Shown here: positions 45,549 to 53,237 of the stretch, one piece after another
Numbering within the stretch: position 1 is the stretch's first letter
Layout of the letters: every line of letters begins with the position of its first letter
Source of the DNA: Frateuria_A sp035944355
Lineage (GTDB): Bacteria; Pseudomonadota; Gammaproteobacteria; Xanthomonadales; Rhodanobacteraceae
Direction: 5' to 3'
Assembly: GCF_035944355.1 (NCBI RefSeq)
Contig: NZ_DASZBH010000016.1
Coordinates: 248,001-312,000, forward strand
DNA: 64,000 nt
Position numbers and translations under genes: made by a program
Notes under the pieces: generated by a model
Database searches by the model: none
What the model was told of the DNA's origin: nothing
The model's input: the letters and a program-made list of their open reading frames with translations, nothing else

Positions 45549-46082
45549 GTGCTGATCGCGCTCAACAAGCCCTACGGGGTGCTCTGCCAGTTCTCCGGCG
45601 ACGGCAGCCGTCCCACGCTGGCCGGCTACGTGGGCGAAAAGGACGTCTATCCGGCGGGGCGGCTGGACCACGACAGCGAAGGCCTGTTGCTGCTCACCGA
45701 CGAGGGCGGCCTGGCGCACCGGCTGACCGATCCGAAGCACAAGCTGCCCAAGACCTACCTGGTGCAGGTGGACGGTGCGATCACCGACGAAGCGCTGGCC
45801 GCCCTGCGCCGGGGCGTCGTGCTCAACGACGGGCCGACGCTGCCGGCCGGCGCCGAGCACGCGGCCGAACCGGACTGGCTGTGGCCGCGCGATCCGCCGG
45901 TGCGGTTCCGCAAGGCCATTCCCACCAGCTGGGCCAGCGTCACCCTGCGCGAGGGGCGCAACCGCCAGGTGCGGCGGATGACGGCGGCGGTCGGTTTTCC
46001 CACCCTGCGGCTGATCCGCGTGCGGGTGGGCGACTATGCCCTGGACGGCCTGCCTCCCGGCCAGACCCGTCGCCTGCTCTAG
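45549..46082 (+). CDS. rluE: 23S rRNA pseudouridine synthase RluE-type
   Basis: A 177-residue RsuA/RluE-type pseudouridine synthase. The catalytic Asp lies in YPAGRLDHDSEGLLLLTDEG. Further motifs are KTYLVQVDG and REGRNRQVRRMTAAVGFPT. It is shorter than E. coli RluE (217), starting directly at the catalytic core with GTG 45549 (VLIALNKPYGVLCQF) and lacking the N-terminal tail. RluE modifies U2457 of 23S rRNA; the exact uridine here is inferred. It lies 6 bases after the methyltransferase-like gene. Confidence 0.9.
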   Translation: MLIALNKPYGVLCQFSGDGSRPTLAGYVGEKDVYPAGRLDHDSEGLLLLTDEGGLAHRLTDPKHKLPKTYLVQVDGAITDEALAALRRGVVLNDGPTLPAGAEHAAEPDWLWPRDPPVRFRKAIPTSWASVTLREGRNRQVRRMTAAVGFPTLRLIRVRVGDYALDGLPPGQTRRLL

Positions 46083-46629
46083 CGCGGGCGGGTGTGTGCG
46101 GGCCCGGAGCGAGGCGCAAGCCTGGGGCGGTCCAGACCGGGTGCGCAAGGTGCGCTGGCCGTTCTTCACCCGCGTTGGCCGCATCGCCTGATCCCTCCTT
46201 GAGTCCGCCTGCAGCTCCCTCTCCCCTCCGGGGAGAGGGTTGGGGTGAGGGGTCGGGGCTTGCGGGGATACCGGCGAGCACTCTGTCGCTCCAGAGCATC
46301 CGATCGCCTTCGGCGCTCGGGTCACTTTCTTTGCTGGCCCACGCCCGCGCCCGGAGCGCGGGCGAACAGCGAAGCTGGCCCGAAGGGCGAAGGGCAGGAT
46401 GCCCGGAGTAAAGAAAGTAACCAAAGAAACGGCCTGGCTCAGCCCGGGGAGGGATAAGAGCTAGGCGCCTTTTCGCCTTGTCGGGCGAATCTCTCGCTCT
46501 TAGAGGAGCTGCAGCCGCTTTACCGCGGGCGCTCGGGAGCTGAGGCGGGAGAGGCATGCGGGAGGTTGGGAGGGATCGGCTTTAGCAATCTGTACGTGGC
46601 GCGATTCGGCAACGCGGATAGGGGGTGCG
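46083..46629. other. Intergenic stretch without genes, filled by repeats
   Basis: These 547 bases between rluE and tatD contain no supportable coding sequence. Most of it is the composite repeat described at 46215-46545. The frames that run through it read out as stereotyped repeat peptides and recur at 63130-63507. Confidence 0.75.
46215..46545 (+). repeat. Composite intergenic repeat, copy A
   Basis: A mosaic of small palindromes: CCCTCTCCCCTCCGGGGAGAGGG, the GCCCGCGCCCGGAGCGCGGGC hairpin, GCCCGAAGGGC, and flanking CTTTCTTTGC...AAAGAAAGTAACC arms. It ends with GGAGCTGCAGCCGCTTTACC. The whole sequence, in the same order, recurs inverted at 63130-63507 with point differences and small indels. 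It is an intergenic repeat of the genome and not a gene. Confidence 0.85.
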
Positions 46630-47415
46630 CTATAGCCCGAAGAACGCCGTCGCCGCCGCCGTGCTGTTTGCCGCGGTCACTTCGGCGGGTTCGCCGCGGT
46701 CGCGCGCGACTTCCTCGCAGATGTGCTTCAGGTACATCGGCTCGTTGCGCCGGTGGCTCGGCTGCGGGCGTACGGTGCGCGGCAGCAGGTAGGGGGCATC
46801 GGTTTCCAGCAGCAGGCGGTCGGCGGGGATCTCGCGCACGAACTGCTTCAGGTGCGTGCCGCGGCGCTCGTCGCAGATCCAGCCGGTGATGCCGATGTGG
46901 CAATCCAGCGCCAGGTAGTCGTGCAGCGCCTCGCGGGTGTCGGTGAAGCAGTGCACCACCGCCGCCGGTACGCGGTCGCGGTAGCGCCTGAGCAGGGCGA
47001 AGAAATCCGCGTGCGCGTCGCGCTGGTGCAGGAACAGCGGCTTGCCCATCTGCGCGGCGATCAGGAGCTGCTGCTCGAATACGCGAAGCTGCACTTCGCG
47101 CGGGGAATAGTTGCGGTGGTAGTCCAGCCCGGTCTCGCCCACGGCGCGCACCTGCGGCAGCAGGGCCAGTTCGCGCAGGCGCGCGTCGGTGGCCTCGTCG
47201 TAGTCGATCGCGTGGTGCGGATGCACGCCCGCCGTGGCCCACAGCACGCCCGGGCGTTCCTGCGCCAGCGCCAGCGCCTCCTCGCTGCCCTCGCGCGAGG
47301 CGCCGGTCACCACCATCCGCGTGACGCCCTGCTCCGCGGCCCGTGCAAGGACTTGTGCGAAGTCGTGCCCGAAGGACTCGTGGGTGAGGTTGGCGCCGAT
47401 GTCGATCAGCTGCAT
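46630..47415 (-). CDS. tatD: TatD-family metal-dependent hydrolase
   Basis: A 261-residue TIM-barrel hydrolase/3'-5' exonuclease (DNA/RNA quality control). Metal-binding motifs are visible: DIGANLTH at the start, GVHPHHA, VGETGLDYHRNYS, PLFLHQRDAH, VVHCFTDT and the LLLETDAPYLLP signature. The ATG at 47415 is the family start (MQLIDIGANLTH); a longer frame upstream encodes unrelated Ala-rich residues. Size equals E. coli TatD (260). It is divergent from gspE. Confidence 0.95.
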   Translation of the reverse strand: MQLIDIGANLTHESFGHDFAQVLARAAEQGVTRMVVTGASREGSEEALALAQERPGVLWATAGVHPHHAIDYDEATDARLRELALLPQVRAVGETGLDYHRNYSPREVQLRVFEQQLLIAAQMGKPLFLHQRDAHADFFALLRRYRDRVPAAVVHCFTDTREALHDYLALDCHIGITGWICDERRGTHLKQFVREIPADRLLLETDAPYLLPRTVRPQPSHRRNEPMYLKHICEEVARDRGEPAEVTAANSTAAATAFFGL

Positions 47416-47751
47416 GGCCGGCCCGCAAAAGCGGGCATTGTTGCAAAGCGGCCCGGTTTGGCAAGCCATCGGTTCGTTGGCGGACTCCGCCGCCGCCGGC
47501 GCGACCACCATGATGCCGATAGGTGCCGCCGCGACCGCCGGTACGACGGCGCTGGATGCGGCCGCAGCGGCCAGCACCGCTACATGCCGGCCGCTTCACG
47601 TTTCGCTGAACTCGGCGGCGGGATGGTAGTCCGACCTTCCGCGGCCTCCCGCCCCCGTGCTCGCGCCCGGGCCGCGGGATGTGCTACCAATGGGTTTTCT
47701 CGTCGACGCAGGGGGTGTTGACGGGTTGGCGTGACTGGCGGGAGACACTGC
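47416..47751. other. Divergent promoter region between tatD and gspE
   Basis: This 336-base gap has no supported gene. Next to tatD is a small hairpin (GCCCGC/GCGGGC around a TTTT loop, on the minus strand) that would lie in the tatD leader. TTGACG at 47718-47723 is a candidate -35 for the secretion operon, but no convincing -10 follows, so I do not place a promoter. Confidence 0.4.
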
Positions 47752-49482
47752 ATGTCGGCAGTTCCAACGCCGGCGGCTACCTGGGCGCTCACCGTGGACG
47801 ACCGCGAAGCGGCTGTCTGCGCACTCCTGGTGTCGCGCGGCAACCTCAAGGACAGCGACCTCCATCGCGCGCGCCGCCTCCACGAGGAGGCGCCGGAGGG
47901 CACCCTGACCGCGCTGATGGCGCGGCTGGGGCTGGTGTCCGAGCGCGACCTGGCCGAGGCCTGGTCCGAACTGCTCGGCGTGCCGCTGCTCGTCGCGCGC
48001 GATGCCCCGGAAATGCCGCCGGCCGAGCCGGAGCTGTCCCTGCGCTTCCTCAAGCAGCAGCACGTGGTGCCGGTGCGCGAGGGCGAGGACGATCTGGCGC
48101 TGGTGGTGGCCGATCCGGCCGATCCCTATCCGCTGCAGGCCGTCGAGCTGGCCGCCGGCCGGCCGGTGGCGCTGCGCATCGGCCTGCGCTCGGAGATCGA
48201 CGACCTGATCGAGCGCTACTACGGCAGTGGCCGCTCGGCCATGGGCACGATCGTGGAGAACCTGGGCGGCGAAGCAAGCGAGGAGGACGACGTCGAGCAC
48301 CTGCGCGACCTGGCTTCCGAGGCGCCGGTGATCCGCCTGGTCAACCTGATCCTGCAGCGCGCGGTGGAGCAGCGCGCCTCCGACGTGCACATCGAGCCGT
48401 TCGAAAACCGCCTGAAGGTGCGCTACCGCATCGATGGCGTGCTGCACGAGGTCGAGGCGCCGCCGTCCTCGTCCACCGCGGCGGTGATCAGCCGCGTCAA
48501 GATCATGGCCAAGCTCAACATCGCCGAGCGCCGGCTGCCGCAGGACGGGCGCATCCAGCTGCGCGTGCAGGGCAAGGAGCTGGACCTGCGCGTGTCGACC
48601 GTGCCGACCGCCTACGGCGAGTCGGTGGTGATGCGCATCCTCGACCGCGAGTCGGTGGTGTTCGACTTCGCCTCGCTCGGCTTCACGCCCGAGTTCGAGA
48701 AGCGCTTCGTCGAGGTGCTGGAGCGGCCCAACGGCATCCTGCTGGTGACCGGCCCCACCGGTTCGGGCAAGACCACCACGCTCTATACGGCGCTGTCGCG
48801 GATCAATACGCCGGACGTCAAGATCATCACCGTCGAGGACCCGGTCGAGTATCAGCTCGAGGGCATCAACCAGATCCAGGTCAAGCCGCAGATCGGGCTG
48901 GATTTCGCCAACGCCTTGCGCTCGATCATGCGCCAGGACCCGGACGTGATCATGATCGGCGAGATGCGCGACCTGGAGACCTGCCGCATCGCGATCCAGT
49001 CCGCGCTCACCGGCCACCTGGTGCTCTCCACCCTGCACACCAACTCGGCCGCCGGCGGCGTCACGCGCTTGCTGGACATGGGCGTGGAGGACTACCTGCT
49101 CGGCTCGACCGTCAACGCGATCCTGGCCCAGCGCCTGGTGCGCCGGCTCGACCCGGAAACGGCGATCCCCTACGAGCCCACGCCCGAGGTGATCGCCGAA
49201 TTCGAACTGGACAAGTACACCGACGAGCGCCCGATCCGCCTGTGGAAACCTGGCGGCAGCGCCGCCAACCCCACCGGCTACCGCGGCCGCCGCGCCATCG
49301 TCGAGTTCCTGGTGATGAGCGAGCCGCTGCGCCGGCTGGTGATGCAGCGCGCCGACGCCAGCGAGATCGAGCGGCAGGCCCGTGCCGAAGGCATGCGCAC
49401 CATGTACGAGGATGGCATCGCCAAGGCCGTCGCCGGCGTGACCACGCTGGAGGAGGTGCTGCGTGTCACGCAGGAGGGCTAG
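47752..49482 (+). CDS. gspE: Type II secretion ATPase GspE (tetracysteine motif absent)
   Basis: A 576-residue cytoplasmic hexameric ATPase that powers pseudopilus assembly. An N-terminal MshEN/GspE-N type region (about 1-160) precedes the ATPase: Walker A GPTGSGKTTT at about residue 334, Asp box, Walker B-like VIMIGEMRDLET, and His box TGHLVLSTLHTNSA. The usual zinc-binding CxxC...CxxC insertion (about residues 460-510) lacks all four cysteines; the aligned places read RLDPETAIPYEP and PGGSAANPTGY. The ATG 47752 has GGGAGA upstream. It is the first gene of an operon in the Xanthomonas xps order. Confidence 0.96.
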   Translation: MSAVPTPAATWALTVDDREAAVCALLVSRGNLKDSDLHRARRLHEEAPEGTLTALMARLGLVSERDLAEAWSELLGVPLLVARDAPEMPPAEPELSLRFLKQQHVVPVREGEDDLALVVADPADPYPLQAVELAAGRPVALRIGLRSEIDDLIERYYGSGRSAMGTIVENLGGEASEEDDVEHLRDLASEAPVIRLVNLILQRAVEQRASDVHIEPFENRLKVRYRIDGVLHEVEAPPSSSTAAVISRVKIMAKLNIAERRLPQDGRIQLRVQGKELDLRVSTVPTAYGESVVMRILDRESVVFDFASLGFTPEFEKRFVEVLERPNGILLVTGPTGSGKTTTLYTALSRINTPDVKIITVEDPVEYQLEGINQIQVKPQIGLDFANALRSIMRQDPDVIMIGEMRDLETCRIAIQSALTGHLVLSTLHTNSAAGGVTRLLDMGVEDYLLGSTVNAILAQRLVRRLDPETAIPYEPTPEVIAEFELDKYTDERPIRLWKPGGSAANPTGYRGRRAIVEFLVMSEPLRRLVMQRADASEIERQARAEGMRTMYEDGIAKAVAGVTTLEEVLRVTQEG

Positions 49483-49497
49483 CGCCCTGGCGGGCGT

Positions 49498-49633
49498 GGG
49501 AACGGGGAACGGGGAACGGGGAACATGCCCGTCACCCGTGCTCACCGTCGGCGCTCTGCAGGCTGCCTGCAGAGCGCGACGCGCCGGCTTCGCCGCGTAC
49601 CGACCGTTCCCCGTTCCCTGTTCCCCGTTCCCC
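49498..49633. repeat. GGGGAAC hairpin element at the gspE/gspF junction
   Basis: The left arm (49498-49524) is GGGAAC plus three GGGGAAC units; the right arm (49606-49633) is three GTTCCCC plus one variant. Between them lies a perfect 12-bp hairpin (49551-49562 with 49566-49577, loop CTG). It fills the gap between the gspE stop and the gspF start. Confidence 0.9.
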
Positions 49634-49644
49634 GCTGCGAAGCC

Positions 49645-50862
49645 ATGACCCAGTTCCGCTACCGCGCCATCAGCGCCGCCGGCGAGGCGCTCGAGGGGCA
49701 GATCGAGGCGCCGAGCCTGGAGGAGGCGATCGGCCGCCTGCAGGACCAGGGCCACACGCCGCTGGAAGCGCGGCCCGCCGACGCGATCGGCGAGGGCTCG
49801 GCGCTCGCCGCGCTGTTCAAGCGCGGGCCGTTCACCGGCGACCAGCTGGCGCAGTTCACCCACCAGCTGGCGACCCTGCTCGGCGCCGGCCAGCCGCTGG
49901 ACCGCGCGCTGGGCATCCTGCTGGAGCTGCCCGAGGGCGAGCGCGCCAAACGCCTGGTCGAACGCGTGCGCGACCGCGTGCGCGGCGGCACCACGCTGTC
50001 GCAGGCGCTGGACGAGGAGCACGGCGTGTTTCCCAAGCTGTACGTCTCGCTGGTGCGCGCGGGCGAGGCGGGCGGTTCGCTGGAGGACACGCTGCGCCGC
50101 CTGGCCGACTACCTGGAGCGCGCGCAGCAGCTGCGCGGTTCGATCATCAACGCGCTGATCTACCCGGCCTTCCTGCTGGTCGGCGTGCTCGGCTCGCTGG
50201 TGCTGCTGCTGGCCTACGTGGTGCCGCAGTTCGTGCCGATCTTCGAGGACATGCAGGTGCCGATCCCGTGGATCACGCGGGCGGTGCTGTTCATCGGCAG
50301 TGTGCTGCAATCGTGGTGGTGGTTGATGCTGCTGGTACTGGTGGGCGGGACGCTGGTGTGGCGCGCCCGCCTGCGCGACCCGGCCCAGCGCATGGCCTGG
50401 CACGCGAGGCTGCTGACCTTGCGCGTGGTCGGGCCGCTGCTGCTGAAGGTCGAGACCGCACGCATCGCGCGTACGCTGGGCACGTTGCTCAGGAACGGCG
50501 TGCCGCTGCTCGCGGCGCTGGGGATCGCCCGCCAGGTCACCGGCAACACCGCGCTGGACGATGCGCTGGCGCAGGCCGCCGAGCAGGTCAAGGGAGGCGG
50601 GGGCCTGAGCGCCGCGCTGGCGCGCTCGCAGCGCTTCCCGCGGCTGGCCCTGCAGATGGTGCAGGTGGGCGAGGAGGCCGGGCAGCTGGACAGCATGCTG
50701 CTCAAGGTCGCCGACACCTTCGACATCGAATCCAAGCGCGCGATCGACCGCCTGCTCGCCGCGCTGGTGCCGGCGCTGACCATCGTGATGACGATGCTGG
50801 TGGCGATCATCATGGCGGCGATCCTGCTGCCGCTCCTGAGCCTGACCTCGAACATTCAGTGA
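49645..50862 (+). CDS. gspF: Type II secretion inner-membrane platform protein GspF
   Basis: A 405-residue polytopic protein forming the assembly platform with GspL/GspM. It has the two repeated GspF cytoplasmic domains (LAQFTHQLATLLGAGQPLDRAL; IARTLGTLLRNGVPLLAAL) each followed by the conserved VRAGE/VQVGEEAG motif. Membrane spans are ALIYPAFLLVGVLGSLVLLL, a middle pair and the C-terminal IVMTMLVAIIMAAILLPLLS. The ATG at 49645 begins at the family start MTQFRYRAIS and lies 12 bases after the GGGGAAC repeat. An upstream frame through the repeat is not family-like. Confidence 0.96.
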   Translation: MTQFRYRAISAAGEALEGQIEAPSLEEAIGRLQDQGHTPLEARPADAIGEGSALAALFKRGPFTGDQLAQFTHQLATLLGAGQPLDRALGILLELPEGERAKRLVERVRDRVRGGTTLSQALDEEHGVFPKLYVSLVRAGEAGGSLEDTLRRLADYLERAQQLRGSIINALIYPAFLLVGVLGSLVLLLAYVVPQFVPIFEDMQVPIPWITRAVLFIGSVLQSWWWLMLLVLVGGTLVWRARLRDPAQRMAWHARLLTLRVVGPLLLKVETARIARTLGTLLRNGVPLLAALGIARQVTGNTALDDALAQAAEQVKGGGGLSAALARSQRFPRLALQMVQVGEEAGQLDSMLLKVADTFDIESKRAIDRLLAALVPALTIVMTMLVAIIMAAILLPLLSLTSNIQ

Positions 50863-50876
50863 CGTTGGAGAGACCT

Positions 50877-51386
50877 ATGATTTATCAGACAAGGGAACGG
50901 GGGATGGGGAACGGGGAACGTCCATGCTGCGGCAGGGCTGCGCTTTTCCCGTTCCCGATTCGCCGTTCCCCGCGCGTCCAGCGCTCGCCGCGCGCCAAGG
51001 GCTTCACCCTGCTGGAGATGCTCGCCGTGATCGTGCTGATCGGCATCATCGGCGCGGTGGTGGTGACCCAGGTCGGCAAGAACGTGGACAAGGGCAAGTA
51101 CGGCGCCGGCAAGGCCCAGCTGACCACGCTCAGCCAGAAGATCGAGAACTACGCGCTGGACAACGGCTCGCCGCCCGCGCAGCTGAAGGACCTGGTGGCC
51201 AAGCCGGCCAACGCGCCGAACTGGCAGGGGCCGTATGCCAAGCCCTCCGACCTGGTCGATCCCTGGGGCCATGCCTTCGGCTACAAGTACCCCGGTGAAC
51301 ACGGCAGCTTCGACCTGATCTTCTACGGCCGGGACGGCCAGCCCGGCGGCGACGGCTACGACAAGGATGTCGGGAACTGGCAATGA
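50877..51386 (+). CDS. gspG: Major pseudopilin GspG with repeat-extended leader
   Basis: A 169-residue pre-pseudopilin. The mature part starts at F43 after the prepilin peptidase site AKG^FTLLEMLAVIVLIGIIG, with Glu at +5. The C-terminal GspG features (QLKDLVAKP, GPYAKPSDLVDPWGHAFGYKYPG, FDLIFYGRDGQPGGDGYDKD) are intact. The leader is 42 residues instead of the usual 5-15, because a GGGGAAC element (50893-50971) is inserted in frame five codons after the start. GGAGAG sits correctly before ATG 50877, which suggests the original start is still in use. No later good start exists before the cleavage site. Confidence 0.93.
   Translation: MIYQTRERGMGNGERPCCGRAALFPFPIRRSPRVQRSPRAKGFTLLEMLAVIVLIGIIGAVVVTQVGKNVDKGKYGAGKAQLTTLSQKIENYALDNGSPPAQLKDLVAKPANAPNWQGPYAKPSDLVDPWGHAFGYKYPGEHGSFDLIFYGRDGQPGGDGYDKDVGNWQ
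50893..50971. repeat. GGGGAAC hairpin element inside the gspG leader
   Basis: The left arm (50893-50919) has GGGAAC, a variant unit and two GGGGAAC; the right arm (50945-50971) has two variants and a GTTCCCC. The centre is short (about 25 bases) and unlike the other copies. The element is translated within the gspG leader. Confidence 0.85.
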
Positions 51387-51964
51387 AGGCAGGGAACGGG
51401 GAATGGGGAACGGGGAACGTGCTGGCCTCAGAGGCCCGCCGCTCCGTGCCTGTTCGTGGCCGGAAGCGGGGCCTGCACGGCGGACCCGCATGTTCCCCGT
51501 TCCCCGTTCGCCGTTCCCGGCGCGCAACGCGCGCCCATGGCTTCACCCTCCTCGAAATGCTCGCCGTGATCCTGCTGATCGGCATCGCCGCGGCGGCGGT
51601 GTCGGTATCGGTGAGCCAGGGCCTGGCCAGCGCGCGCGTGCGTGCGGCCAGCATCGAGCTCGCGGCCGCGCTGCGCGCCACGCGCGCGCAGGCCATCGTC
51701 AAGGGCCAGGATCAGACCTTCGACGTGGACACCCGGGCCGCCAGCTACCGCGCCGCCGGCGGCAAGCCGGTGGCGCTGCCCAAGGGCATGCGCCTGTCCA
51801 TCACCAGCGCGCGCGAGGACCAGCCCGACCGCCACACCGGCCGCATCCGCTTCTTCCCCGATGGCAGTTCCACCGGCGGCCACATCCTCCTGCAGCGTGG
51901 CGCGCGCCGCTGGCAGGTCAACGTGGCCTGGCTCACCGGGGCGGTGAGCGTGGTGACCTCGTGA
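51383..51964 (+). CDS. gspH: Minor pseudopilin GspH with repeat-extended leader
   Basis: A 193-residue minor pseudopilin. The mature part begins at F54 in AHG^FTLLEMLAVILLIGI with Glu at +5. The body has AAALRATRAQAIVKGQDQTF and SAREDQPDRHTGRIRFFPDG typical of GspH. The ATG overlaps the gspG stop (ATGA). The leader is 53 residues, mostly from a GGGGAAC element (51392-51519). GTG codons inside the element (for example V22) are possible internal starts but would still leave a leader above 30 residues. Whether the long leader is processed is unknown. Confidence 0.93.
   Translation: MKAGNGEWGTGNVLASEARRSVPVRGRKRGLHGGPACSPFPVRRSRRATRAHGFTLLEMLAVILLIGIAAAAVSVSVSQGLASARVRAASIELAAALRATRAQAIVKGQDQTFDVDTRAASYRAAGGKPVALPKGMRLSITSAREDQPDRHTGRIRFFPDGSSTGGHILLQRGARRWQVNVAWLTGAVSVVTS
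51392..51519. repeat. GGGGAAC hairpin element inside the gspH leader
   Basis: The left arm (51392-51418) has GGGAAC, GGGGAAT and two GGGGAAC; the right arm (51492-51519) has two GTTCCCC and two variants. The centre (about 51419-51491) is clearly homologous to that of the gspI copy, sharing GAGGCCCGCCGCTCCGTGCC. In frame it encodes ARRSVPVRGRKRGLHGG. Confidence 0.9.
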
Positions 51965-52560
51965 GAACGGGGAACGGGGAACGGGGAACGGGGAACGTGC
52001 GGGCCGCTGAGGCCCGCCGCTCCGTGCCTGTTCGTGACCGGAAGCGGGGTCTGCACGGCAAAGCCGCACGTTCCCCGTTCCCCGTTCCCCGTTCCCCGTT
52101 CCAAACATCCGTTCCCCGCACCCCGCGCACCCAGCGCCCCCGCGGCTTCAGCCTGCTCGAAGTCATCGCCGCGGTGCTGCTGCTGGCGATCACCTTCGCC
52201 TCGCTGATGCGCGTGGCCGGCAGCTCGCTCAACCTCACCGCGCGCTCGGCCGAACGCAGCCAGGCGGCGATGTGGGCGCATAGCCTGCTGGACAGCGCTT
52301 TCGTGCTGGAGCCTATCCGCGCCGGCCGCAGCAGCGGCCGTTTCGACCCGCGCTATCGCTGGCAACTGGACGTGGAGCCCTTCCAGCCCGCGCCGACGGC
52401 GCCCGTCGCCGGGCCGCAACCGCAGTCGCCAGCCTCGCCGCTGAAGCTCTACCGGCTCGACCTGGACGTGCTGTGGAGCAGCGCCGGCCACGACTACAGC
52501 GCGCGCTTCAGCACGCTGCGCGTGGGTGGACCGCAGCCGGTGGCGGGGAACGGGGCATGA
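51961..52560 (+). CDS. gspI: Minor pseudopilin GspI with repeat-extended leader
   Basis: A 199-residue minor pseudopilin. The mature part begins at F63 after RPRG^FSLLEVIAAVLLLAITF, with Glu at +5. The body (AMWAHSLLDSAFVLEPIRAG, YRLDLDVLWSSAG) fits GspI. The GTG overlaps the gspH stop (GTGA). The predicted leader is 62 residues, chiefly from the GGGGAAC element (51963-52117), and contains ARRSVPVRDRKRGLHGK, nearly the same peptide as in gspH. The last codons of the gene contain GGGGAACGGGGC, so a partial unit also touches the gspI/gspJ junction. Confidence 0.92.
   Translation: MRTGNGERGTGNVRAAEARRSVPVRDRKRGLHGKAARSPFPVPRSPFQTSVPRTPRTQRPRGFSLLEVIAAVLLLAITFASLMRVAGSSLNLTARSAERSQAAMWAHSLLDSAFVLEPIRAGRSSGRFDPRYRWQLDVEPFQPAPTAPVAGPQPQSPASPLKLYRLDLDVLWSSAGHDYSARFSTLRVGGPQPVAGNGA
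51963..52117. repeat. GGGGAAC hairpin element inside the gspI leader
   Basis: The left arm (51963-51996) has GAGAAC plus four perfect GGGGAAC; the right arm (52070-52102) has four perfect GTTCCCC plus GTTCC, with a further GTTCCCC at 52111-52117. It is the most regular copy. The centre matches the gspH copy closely. Confidence 0.92.
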
Positions 52561-53237
52561 GCACCTCGCGCATCCGCGGCTTCAGCCTGATGGAAGTGCT
52601 TGCCGCACTGGCACTGTTGGCGCTGCTGCTGGTCGGGGTGTACTCGGGCATCCGCACCGCCTCGCACAGCGTGCGCGCGGGCAGTGCGGCGGTGGAACGC
52701 CTCGATGCGGTGCGCTCGGCGCAGGACTTCCTGCGCCGCGAACTGGCCCAGGCGATGACCCAGCAACTGGCCAAGAACCCCGATAACGACGAGCCGATCT
52801 TCTTCAAGGGCGATGCCCGCTCGATGAGCTTCGTGGCGCCGCTGCCGGGTTACCTCGGCAAGCTCGGCCCGCAGGCGCAGACGCTCGAGCTGGTGGACAA
52901 CGGCAAGGGCGGGCAGCGCCTGCAGGTCCGCTTCGCGTTGCTGCCGCCGGGCGGCCAGCCGCTGCCGGCCGGCCCCCCGCAGGTGCTGTTGGATGACGTG
53001 CGCGCCGGCGGTTTCCAGTACCGCGGGTCCGACCCGCAGGGCCGCGTGGGTGCGTGGAGCGCCAGCTGGCCGCAGGGCGATCGCCTGCCGCAGCTGGTGC
53101 GCATCGACCTGCGCCTGGCCGGCACCGGCTACTGGCCGCAGCTGACCGTGCCGCTGCGCGTGGATGCTTCGGCCAACCAGCGCGCCTTCGCGATGCTCGA
53201 GCGCGAAGGCCCGGTGCTCGCCTGGAGCCGGCCGTGA
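52557..53237 (+). CDS. gspJ: Minor pseudopilin GspJ
   Basis: A 226-residue minor pseudopilin with a normal short leader of 8 residues (MSTSRIRG^FSLMEVLAALAL), Glu at +5. The body is typical, with AVERLDAVRSAQDFLRRELAQ and a C-terminal PQLVRIDLRLAGTGYWPQLT. The start ATG overlaps the gspI stop (ATGA) right after a GGGGAACGGGGC stretch. GspJ joins GspI and GspK at the pseudopilus tip. The leader shows what the unextended form looks like in this operon. Confidence 0.95.
   Translation: MSTSRIRGFSLMEVLAALALLALLLVGVYSGIRTASHSVRAGSAAVERLDAVRSAQDFLRRELAQAMTQQLAKNPDNDEPIFFKGDARSMSFVAPLPGYLGKLGPQAQTLELVDNGKGGQRLQVRFALLPPGGQPLPAGPPQVLLDDVRAGGFQYRGSDPQGRVGAWSASWPQGDRLPQLVRIDLRLAGTGYWPQLTVPLRVDASANQRAFAMLEREGPVLAWSRP

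Noticed and set aside
46245..46457. Short hypothetical ORFs in the composite repeat (also at 63173-63509)
   Set aside because: Their peptides (for example GHPALRPSGQLRCSPAL) come from the repeat and recur in both copies. This is a common source of false hypothetical proteins.
47596..50403. 935-codon minus-strand frame opposite gspE/gspF
   Set aside because: It is antisense of two clear type II secretion genes and carries no recognisable domain.
49498..52117. CRISPR-like array made of the GGGGAAC units
   Set aside because: The units are 7 bases in direct tandem without spacers, the two arms are inverted relative to each other, and three of the four elements lie inside coding frames.
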